DNA of 20,382 nt from the NCBI GenBank assembly GCA_044370695.1, contig JBILVB010000056.1:1-20382 (forward strand). Direction: 5' to 3'. This DNA comes from JBEIFW01 sp044370695. GTDB taxonomy: Bacteria > Actinomycetota > Acidimicrobiia > Acidimicrobiales > Ilumatobacteraceae. The notes below the pieces were generated by a model that was not told where the DNA came from, made no database searches, and saw only the letters and a program-made list of their open reading frames with translations. Of the stretch, positions 7,872 through 13,706 are shown piece by piece (position 1 is the first letter of the stretch; each line of letters begins with the position of its first letter). Made by a program: the position numbers and the translations under genes.

Positions 7872-7877
7872 AGCGTA
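7872..7877 (-). promoter_or_regulatory. TANNNT -10 box for leaderless frr transcription
   Basis: TACGCT on the - strand, seven bases before the frr GTG. In actinobacteria a TANNNT box at this distance puts the transcript start at or next to the initiation codon. No Shine-Dalgarno lies between. Inference from spacing only. Confidence 0.5.
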
Positions 7878-7915
7878 GGCCACCGCAGGGTCGCCGGGGC
7901 GGGACCCCCTGCCCG

Positions 7916-8665
7916 TCAGGCGACGAGGGTACCCACCGGCCGGCCCTCGAGGACCGCGCGGATGTTGCCGTGCTGCTGGACGTCGAACACCACGATCGGG
8001 ATGTCGTTGTCTCGACAGAAGGCGATCGCGGTCGAGTCCATCACCTTGAGATCGCGGGAGATGACCTCGAAATGGGAGACCGTGTCGAATCGCACGGCCG
8101 TCGGGTTCGTCCGGGGATCGGCGTCGTAGACCCCGTCGACCCCCGAGTGGGTGCCCTTCAGGATGGCCTGCGCCTCGATCTCCGCCGCCCGCAACGCAGC
8201 GGCGGTGTCCGTGGTGAAGAAGGGGTTGCCGGTGCCCGCCGCGAAGATCACCACCCGCCCCTTCTCGAGGTGACGGATCGCGCGGCGCCGGATGTACGGC
8301 TCGGCGATCTTGGGCATCTCGACCGCCGAGAGCACCCGGGTGGGCATCCCGGAGCGTTCGAGCGCGTCCTGGAGCGCGAGCGCGTTGATCACCGTGCCGA
8401 GCATGCCCATGTGGTCGCTCTGGGTGGCGTCCATCCCGGCGCCGACACCGACCCGGCCGCGCCAGAAGTTGCCGCCGCCGACCACGACCGCGACGTCGAC
8501 GCGCAGCTCCTCGCGCACCTCGATGATCTCGGCGGCGAGCTGACCGAGGAACGCCGCCGACAGTCCGTTGCCGGTGCCCGGATCGGCGAGCGCCTCCCCG
8601 GAGAGCTTGAGCACCACCCGCGACCAGCGGGGACGCTGCGTGCAGTCCGAGGAGGCGCTGTCCAC
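7916..8665 (-). CDS. pyrH: UMP kinase
   Basis: Phosphorylates UMP to UDP with ATP in pyrimidine nucleotide synthesis; bacterial hexameric enzyme of the amino-acid-kinase fold. The GTG at 8665 gives 249 residues, five bases after the tsf stop, with GAGGG as ribosome site. The upstream open frame is only tsf read in another frame and is ignored. Motifs: KLSGEAL (20-26), GGGNFWRG (63-70), the UMP-site stretch MDATQSDHMGMLGTVINA (78-95), GTGNPFFTTDTAA (144-156) and the end IPIVVFD. Length and order agree with the family. It lies in the rpsB-tsf-pyrH-frr block and is probably translationally coupled to tsf. Confidence 0.97.
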   Translation of the reverse strand: MDSASSDCTQRPRWSRVVLKLSGEALADPGTGNGLSAAFLGQLAAEIIEVREELRVDVAVVVGGGNFWRGRVGVGAGMDATQSDHMGMLGTVINALALQDALERSGMPTRVLSAVEMPKIAEPYIRRRAIRHLEKGRVVIFAAGTGNPFFTTDTAAALRAAEIEAQAILKGTHSGVDGVYDADPRTNPTAVRFDTVSHFEVISRDLKVMDSTAIAFCRDNDIPIVVFDVQQHGNIRAVLEGRPVGTLVA

Positions 8666-8670
8666 GGCCC

Positions 8671-9459
8671 TCAGCCGATCATGACCTGGTCGAAGCGGAC
8701 CAGCGTCGCCGCACCCAGGTACTGCTTGATCGACTGCTTCTCGTCCTTCACGTACGCCTGCTCGAGCAGACAGATCTCCTTGAAGAACCCGTTGAGGCGG
8801 CCCTCGACGATCTTGGGTAGCGCCGCTTCGGGCTTGCCCTCGTTGCGGGACAGCGTCTCGAGCGTGGCTCGCTCCTTGTCGACCACGTCGGCCGGCACGT
8901 CCTCGCGCCGCAGGTACTGCGGCTTGGCGAACCCGACGTGGACGGCGACGTCGTGGGCGAGTTCGATCGAGCCGCCGGCGATCTCGACGAGCACGGCGTT
9001 CACGCCACGGCCGCCCTGCACGTGGAGGTAGTGGTCGACGATGTTGCCGGCCGCCGGCTCGTAGCGGACCACCCGGCCGAGCTGGATGTTCTCCTTGAGG
9101 GTGAGCTTGTTGTCCTCGAACTCGGCGTCGTGTTCGGCGACGGCGTCGGCTCCCTTGGCGGCGACGGTCTCGGCCATCTTCTGGGCGAGACCCTTGAAGC
9201 CGTCGGAGGACGCGACGAAGTCGGTCTCGCACTTCAGCTGGACGACGGCGGTGACCCCACCCACCACTGCGAGCGCCACGCAGCCCTGGGTGTTCTCACG
9301 ATCCGAACGCTCGGCGGACTTCGCAATGCCCTTCTCCCGCAACCACTGCTTGGCAGCTTCGATGTCGCCGCCGGTGGCCTCGAGCGCCTTCTTGCAATCC
9401 ATCATCCCGGCGCCGGTCGAGGCGCGCAGGGCGGCGACGTCCTTGGCGGTGAACGACAT
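8671..9459 (-). CDS. tsf: Translation elongation factor Ts
   Basis: Nucleotide-exchange factor that releases GDP from EF-Tu; cytoplasmic. 262 residues, slightly short but usual for actinobacteria. N-terminal UBA-like domain carries the family signature LRASTGAGMMDCKKAL (11-26). The TDFV motif that intrudes into EF-Tu is at 79-82 (CETDFVA). The core domain follows, with the second half containing VDHYLHVQGG and IELAHDVAVHVGFAKP. The ATG lies two bases after the rpsB stop, and its GAGGAGG ribosome site (9467-9473) is made of the last Glu-Glu codons of rpsB, so the two genes are coupled. Confidence 0.98.
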   Translation of the reverse strand: MSFTAKDVAALRASTGAGMMDCKKALEATGGDIEAAKQWLREKGIAKSAERSDRENTQGCVALAVVGGVTAVVQLKCETDFVASSDGFKGLAQKMAETVAAKGADAVAEHDAEFEDNKLTLKENIQLGRVVRYEPAAGNIVDHYLHVQGGRGVNAVLVEIAGGSIELAHDVAVHVGFAKPQYLRREDVPADVVDKERATLETLSRNEGKPEAALPKIVEGRLNGFFKEICLLEQAYVKDEKQSIKQYLGAATLVRFDQVMIG

Positions 9460-9461
9460 GA

Positions 9462-10340
9462 TCAGGCCTCCTCAGGCGTATCGGTGGCGGGGGCGTCACC
9501 GGCGCTCGCGGTGCGCTGGGACGCAAGGCGGGCCTCGCGCTCGGCCTGCGCGAGCGCCGCCTGGCGCCGCGCCTGGGCCTGCGCCTGGGCGATCGCCGCC
9601 TCCTGTTCGGGCGTGCGCGACGGCGCCGGCTGCGCGGTCGGGTTGCGACGCGAGGCGATGAAGCGGCCCTCCTCGACGGCGTCGGCCACGATGCGGCACA
9701 TCAGCGACCCCGCTCGGATCGCGTCGTCGTTGCCCGGGATCACGTACTGGACGAGATCGGGATCGCAGTTGGTGTCGACGACGGCGACCACGGGGATGCG
9801 CAGCTTGTTCGCCTCGGTGACCGCGATGTGCTCCTTCTTGGTGTCGAGCACGAACACGGCATCGGGACGACCGGCCATGGCGCGGATGCCACCGAGGTTC
9901 TTCTGCAGCTTCTCGAGCTCGCGCGACAGCAACAGCGCTTCTTTCTTGGGCATCGCGTCGAACTCGCCCGACGCCTGCATGCGCTCGTATTCCTTCATCT
10001 TGTCGACGCGCTTGGCCATCGTCTCGAAGTTGGTCAGCATGCCGCCCAACCAGCGCTGGTTGATGTACGGCATGCCGCACTTCTCGGCGTAGCCCTGGAT
10101 CGGATCCTGGGCCTGCTTCTTCGTGCCGATGAACAGGATCGTGCCTCCGCCGGCCACGAGGTCGCGCACGAAGGAGTACGCCGACTCGATCCGCCCGAGC
10201 GTCTGGTTCAGGTCGATGATGTAGATGCCGCTGCGCTCGCCGTAGATGAACCGCTTCATCTTCGGGTTCCATCGGCGGGTCTGGTGTCCGAAGTGGACGC
10301 CGGCTTCGAGGAGCTGGCGCATGGTGACGACGGCTGCCAT
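9462..10340 (-). CDS. rpsB: Small ribosomal subunit protein S2
   Basis: S2 binds late to the back of the 30S head-body junction and helps S1 or mRNA docking. 292 residues; the core (to ~230) shows TMRQLLEAGVHFGHQ, RWNPKMKRFIYGERSGIYII, FIGTKKQAQDP, MPYINQRWLGGMLTNF and VVDTNCDPDLVQYVIPGNDD. The remaining ~60 residues are a charged, Ala/Gln/Arg-rich tail likely to be helical or disordered; such tails are common in actinobacterial S2. The ATG at 10340 is preceded by AGGAGGAGG about twelve bases away, rather far, inside a folded leader (10359-10407). First gene of the rpsB-tsf-pyrH-frr block. Confidence 0.98.
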   Translation of the reverse strand: MAAVVTMRQLLEAGVHFGHQTRRWNPKMKRFIYGERSGIYIIDLNQTLGRIESAYSFVRDLVAGGGTILFIGTKKQAQDPIQGYAEKCGMPYINQRWLGGMLTNFETMAKRVDKMKEYERMQASGEFDAMPKKEALLLSRELEKLQKNLGGIRAMAGRPDAVFVLDTKKEHIAVTEANKLRIPVVAVVDTNCDPDLVQYVIPGNDDAIRAGSLMCRIVADAVEEGRFIASRRNPTAQPAPSRTPEQEAAIAQAQAQARRQAALAQAEREARLASQRTASAGDAPATDTPEEA

Positions 10341-10352
10341 GGTTCTCGTGGT

Positions 10353-10407
10353 CCTCCTCCTGCGGTTGCCTGCCCCGTGCCCGCACGCCCGAAGGCGCGA
10401 CCGCAGG
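10353..10407 (-). promoter_or_regulatory. Structured rpsB leader RNA that reaches the ribosome site
   Basis: On the - strand transcript, CCUGCGGU (10407-10400) pairs perfectly with ACCGCAGG (10366-10359). Stacked directly on the 5' arm is a 6-bp hairpin closed by the stable cUUCGg tetraloop (10399-10384). The 3' arm shares three bases with the AGGAGGAGG ribosome site (10361-10353). This could let the leader control S2 synthesis. Autoregulatory rpsB leaders are known in other bacteria; regulation here is inferred from structure only. Confidence 0.5.
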
Positions 10408-10454
10408 CGGGTCGGGTGCTCTGATGCGGCTCGGTGTCGGGCCGGCCGGGAAGG

Positions 10455-11006
10455 CTACCAATCCGAGTCGCCGAGCGCCCATCGGATCGTGACGAGTCTC
10501 GGCCGACCGATCTGGGATTCCAGCAGGGGTGTCGGGTCGACGTAGCGACCGGCCCGCCGGACCCCGAGATGGACCGGGCCTGCCGCGACGGCCACGACCT
10601 CGCTTCGTCGGACCTGGCCACCGGCGCGGACGTCGAGCTCGCCCACGAACCCGAGCGTGACGAGCAACGATCCGCCGGCGATCACGACGAAGCGGTCCGA
10701 CCCGATCGGTCCGGCGAAGCGGACCGTGCCCGACAGCGGAGCCCGGACGGGCTCGCCGGGGCGAGCGTCGAGGTCGACCCCCCGGTTCCCCGGACACCAC
10801 CGACACGTCGGGGGGCGGTAGGGATCGACGATGCGGCCAGGCACCGGCCGTTCGAGGACCGGCGGCCGCACCGGCGCCGCGACCGGATGCGCCGCGACCG
10901 GATGCGCGGCGAGCACGGCGGCGACGAGCACGGCGGCGACGAGCACGGCCGCCGGGGCGACCCGAGCGGCGACGGCGCGGCGGCGAGGGAGCGATGAGGT
11001 GGCCAC
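10455..11006 (-). CDS. Secreted LytM/M23-type protein with missing active-site residues
   Basis: 183 residues; GTG start with GGAGG four bases upstream. An Arg-rich N-terminus and Ala/Val-rich stretch (~11-46) act as signal peptide or membrane anchor. Residues ~56-160 follow the LytM (peptidase M23) pattern: GRIVDPYRPP, RGVDLDARPGEPVRAPLSGTV, FVVIAGG, VRAGGQVRRSEVVA, GPVHLGVRRAGRYVDP. Compared with HxxxD and HxH of active enzymes, the first zinc His is Asn74, Asp78 and the last His (His146) remain, and the preceding catalytic His is Pro144; the other catalytic His is not seen. It is probably a non-catalytic cell-wall or regulatory LytM protein. An M23 gene between whiG and rpsB is a known actinobacterial arrangement. 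Confidence 0.75.
   Translation of the reverse strand: MATSSLPRRRAVAARVAPAAVLVAAVLVAAVLAAHPVAAHPVAAPVRPPVLERPVPGRIVDPYRPPTCRWCPGNRGVDLDARPGEPVRAPLSGTVRFAGPIGSDRFVVIAGGSLLVTLGFVGELDVRAGGQVRRSEVVAVAAGPVHLGVRRAGRYVDPTPLLESQIGRPRLVTIRWALGDSDW
10881..10940. repeat. Two adjacent 15-bp tandem duplications inside the M23-like signal region
   Basis: GACCGGATGCGCCGC (10881-10895) is repeated with one change at 10896-10910, then GAGCACGGCGGCGAC occurs exactly twice (10911-10925, 10926-10940) with a third partial copy to 10950. The 15-base unit keeps frame and encodes repeated AHPVA and VLVAA blocks. Confidence 0.9.
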
Positions 11007-11054
11007 GTGGCCTCCCGGGGTGCGGGTGGGCCGGGTGACCGGCGACGGGGCGAC

Positions 11055-11840
11055 TCAGCCCGAGCGGCGATCCTGCGACGCGAGGTAACTGCGCAGGTGC
11101 AGGATCGCCTTGGCATGGATCTGGCAGACCCGGGACTCGGTCACGCCGAGCACCTCGCCGATCTGCAGCAGGGTCAAGCCTTCGAAGTAGTAGAGGGTGA
11201 CGACGGTGCGTTCGCGTTCCGACATCCGTCGCAGGGCGTGGGCGAGTTGCTTCTTGGTCTCGGCCCGCTCCAACGCTGCGCCGACCGGCTCGCCGAGATC
11301 GGCGAGCCGGTCGCGCAGGGTGGCCATGTCGCTGTCCTCCCCGCCGATCGACTCGTCGAGCGCGGCGAGTCCGACGTTGGCGATCTGGGACAGCGTCGAC
11401 TGGAACTGCTCGAGCGTCATCCGCAGGGCGAGGGCCAGCTCTTCTTCGCTCGGGGACCGGCCGAGTTCGGCTTCGAGTTGGGCAGCTGCACGCTCGACGG
11501 CCCGCACCTTGGCCCGGACCGACCTCGGCACCCAATCGAGTCGACGCAGCTCGTCGATGATGGCTCCCCGGATCCGGTTGACCGCATAGGCCTCGAAGCG
11601 GATGCCACGGTCGGTCTCGTACTTGTCGATCGCATCGATCAGTCCGAACATGCCGTAGCTCACGAGGTCGGCGGTCTCCACGCTCGCCGGCAGACCCGAA
11701 GCGAACCGGCCGGCGACGTACTTGACGAGCGGCGCGTACAGCAGCACGAGCTGGTCGCGGTCGCGCCGGTCCCCGGACCGCTTGAAACGGGTCCAGAGGG
11801 CCTCGGCCGGATCGGTGCCGGTGTCGAGCTGGGGCTCCAC
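11055..11840 (-). CDS. whiG: Sigma factor of the WhiG/FliA (sigma-28) family
   Basis: Alternative sigma factor; WhiG controls sporulation in Streptomyces and FliA controls flagella elsewhere. 261 residues, normal length. Region 2 spans ~31-108 with DLVSYGMFGLIDAIDKYE and RIRGAIIDELRRLDWVPRSVR (shown in parts), region 3 ~110-190 with GRSPSEEELA, and region 4 ~200-256 with the helix-turn-helix LTLLQIGEVLGVTESRVCQI. Starts at GTG 11840, three bases after the xerC stop, so it is probably cotranscribed with xerC. No anti-sigma factor or flagellar gene is in the window, so its regulon cannot be told. The symbol follows actinobacterial synteny. Confidence 0.9.
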   Translation of the reverse strand: MEPQLDTGTDPAEALWTRFKRSGDRRDRDQLVLLYAPLVKYVAGRFASGLPASVETADLVSYGMFGLIDAIDKYETDRGIRFEAYAVNRIRGAIIDELRRLDWVPRSVRAKVRAVERAAAQLEAELGRSPSEEELALALRMTLEQFQSTLSQIANVGLAALDESIGGEDSDMATLRDRLADLGEPVGAALERAETKKQLAHALRRMSERERTVVTLYYFEGLTLLQIGEVLGVTESRVCQIHAKAILHLRSYLASQDRRSG

Positions 11841-11843
11841 GGC

Positions 11844-12746
11844 TCAGGCCCGCGGGTGGGTGCGGTCGTAGACGGACCGCAGGCGCTCCTTGCTCACGTG
11901 GGTGTAGACCTGCGTGGTCGCCAGGTCGGCGTGGCCCAGGAGTTCCTGCACCACCCTCAGATCGGCACCGCCGTCGAGAAGATGAGTGGCGAACGAGTGG
12001 CGAAGGGCATGCGGATGGGTCGGCCGGGTGGCACGCCGGTCGAGAAGGCGCCGGACGTCGCGCGGGCCGAGCCGCCGGCCGAGCTGGTTGAGGAACAGGG
12101 CGCGCTCGTCGACCGGCAGCGAACGAGCGGCGCTCGCTGCGGCGAGCGCCGGGCGACCCGGTGGCTCCAACCAGGCGATCGCGGCGGCCGCTGCGGGCTC
12201 GCCGACCGGGAGGCGCCGTTGCTTTCCGCCTTTGCCCCAGACGGTGACGAGGCGACGGCGGGTGTCGAGGCTGTCGACGTCGAGTGCACACAGCTCGCTC
12301 ACCCGCAGACCGCACCCGTAGATCAGCTCCAGCACGGCGTCGTCCCGGCGGCGCCGCCACGCAGGCTCGTCGGGGCCGCCCCGGTCCGGGGCGTCGAGCA
12401 ACGCACCGAGCTCGTCGGTGGTGAGCACCCGTGGCAGACGGCCGCCACCCGAGGGCGCTCGCAGACCTGCGGTCGGGTCGTGCTCGCAGCGCCCGGTGCG
12501 CCGCGCCCAGGCGAAGTAGCGCCGCGCGGCCGAGGCGCGACGGGCCACCGTGCGCGACGACAGCCGTCGGGTGGTGCAGAACGCCAGGTAGCGCCGAAGG
12601 GCCTGACGCTCGACCGAGCCGGGGTCGCCGCAGCCGCCGCGTTCGAGCCAGCCGATCAGATCGGCGAGATCGCTGCGGTAGGCGGTGGCGGTGCGGGGTG
12701 ACACGTCCGTGAGCGATGCGATGAAGTCCTCGACCCCCCAGCTCAC
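11844..12746 (-). CDS. xerC: Tyrosine recombinase XerC
   Basis: Site-specific recombinase that resolves chromosome dimers at dif with a Xer partner. 300 residues, full length. N-terminal SAM-like core-binding domain (~1-95; SPRTATAYRSDLADLIGWL) and C-terminal catalytic domain with all expected residues: Arg148 in CGLRVSELC, Lys172 in WGKGGKQR, His246-x-x-Arg249 in HPHALRHSF, His272 in LLGHADL and nucleophile Tyr281 in TTQVYTHVS. It belongs to a conserved housekeeping block with dprA and whiG, so it is not a phage integrase. GTG start; TACCGT lies six bases upstream and no Shine-Dalgarno is seen, the layout of a leaderless transcript. Confidence 0.93.
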   Translation of the reverse strand: MSWGVEDFIASLTDVSPRTATAYRSDLADLIGWLERGGCGDPGSVERQALRRYLAFCTTRRLSSRTVARRASAARRYFAWARRTGRCEHDPTAGLRAPSGGGRLPRVLTTDELGALLDAPDRGGPDEPAWRRRRDDAVLELIYGCGLRVSELCALDVDSLDTRRRLVTVWGKGGKQRRLPVGEPAAAAAIAWLEPPGRPALAAASAARSLPVDERALFLNQLGRRLGPRDVRRLLDRRATRPTHPHALRHSFATHLLDGGADLRVVQELLGHADLATTQVYTHVSKERLRSVYDRTHPRA

Positions 12747-12752
12747 GACACA

Positions 12753-12758
12753 ACGGTA
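12753..12758 (-). promoter_or_regulatory. TANNNT -10 box for leaderless xerC transcription
   Basis: TACCGT on the - strand, six bases before the xerC GTG. The 60-base dprA-xerC gap is otherwise without a ribosome site, which favours a transcript starting at the GTG. No clear -35 hexamer is seen 17 bases further up. Confidence 0.5.
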
Positions 12759-12806
12759 CCGATCGGGTCGGGGCCGCTTGCGGCACTCGGGCGGCCGAGC
12801 ACCCGT

Positions 12807-13706
12807 TCACCACTCGACCGCTGCGCCGGCCGCCGTCAGCTCCCACCACAGTCCCGGCTGCTCGACGAGGCCGAGACGTGCGAGCTCCTCGATCGCGCCC
12901 GTCAGCTCCAGGGGATGCGCTGCGAGCTGATCCGCGAGCGATTCCGGGGCGGCGGGGCCCGCCGCCAGCAGCGCCCCGACCCGCCGCGCGAGTGCCCCGG
13001 CCGGTCGCTCGGGCCGCCGAGCCGCGGGAACCGGCGGGGCGGCGAGTCCGAGCGCACCGAGCACGTCGGAGACGTCGAGGACCGGCGATGCGCCGTCGCG
13101 CAACAGCAGGTTGGTTCCCCGGTTGGCGGGCGCCCGGACCGACCCCGGAACGGCCAGCACCGTGCGTCCGAGGTCGAGGGCGAGACGGGCGGTGACGAGC
13201 GAGCCGCCCCGCTCCGCGGACTCGACGACCACCACGACCTCGGCGAGCGCCGCGATCAGCCGATTGCGGGCCGGGAAGTGGTGCGGCAGGGGCGGGGTAC
13301 CCGGGCCGAGCTCGCTGACCACGGCACCGGCCGCTGCCACCGCCTCCCAAAGGTCGCGGTGTTCGGCCGGGTACACGACGTCGAGACCGCTGCCGACGAC
13401 CGCCAGCGGGCCGGGCACGCCCGAGGCGACCCTGCTGGCGTCGAGCGCCCCGCGATGAGCAGCGCCGTCGATCCCCCGAGCGAGCCCGGACACCACGCAC
13501 AACCCGGCCCGAGCCAGGTCGAAACCGAGCTCGGCAGCGATCTCCCGGCCGACCCGGCTGGCCCGCCGGGTGCCGACGATCGCCACCCGCCGTGCGTCGG
13601 CGCGAGCCAGATCGCCGAGCACGTACAGGCACGACGGGGGGGCAGCGAGGTGCTCGAGTTCGGCGGGATACGACCGACTCCCCCGCTGCAGGAGACTCGA
13701 CGTCAT
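12807..13706 (-). CDS. dprA: DNA-processing protein DprA (Smf)
   Basis: Binds incoming single-stranded DNA and loads RecA during natural transformation; widely kept even where competence is unproven. 299 residues from the ATG at 13706, which overlaps the comM stop as ATGA. The Rossmann-like domain shows VAIVGTRRASRVG (41-53), VVSGLARGIDGAAHRGAL (71-88), VVGSGLDVVYPAEHRDLW, SELGPGTPPLPHHFPARNR (131-149), VVVVESAERGGSLVTARLA and VPGSVRAPANRGTN. A C-terminal winged-helix domain follows (~238-299), as in many longer homologues. Upstream open frame is comM read in another frame. Translational coupling to comM is likely from the overlap. Confidence 0.95.
   Translation of the reverse strand: MTSSLLQRGSRSYPAELEHLAAPPSCLYVLGDLARADARRVAIVGTRRASRVGREIAAELGFDLARAGLCVVSGLARGIDGAAHRGALDASRVASGVPGPLAVVGSGLDVVYPAEHRDLWEAVAAAGAVVSELGPGTPPLPHHFPARNRLIAALAEVVVVVESAERGGSLVTARLALDLGRTVLAVPGSVRAPANRGTNLLLRDGASPVLDVSDVLGALGLAAPPVPAARRPERPAGALARRVGALLAAGPAAPESLADQLAAHPLELTGAIEELARLGLVEQPGLWWELTAAGAAVEW

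Noticed and set aside
10881..10950. Short repeats that could suggest a CRISPR array
   Set aside because: The units are 15 bases, directly abutting without spacers, and in frame within a signal peptide.
11844..12746. XerC as integrase of a mobile element
   Set aside because: It lies in a conserved housekeeping block with no attachment repeats, phage genes or transposase around.
12765..12800. GGCCGC/GCGGCC hairpin after dprA as a terminator
   Set aside because: Only six base pairs with a 13-base loop and no T tract; common by chance at this GC content.
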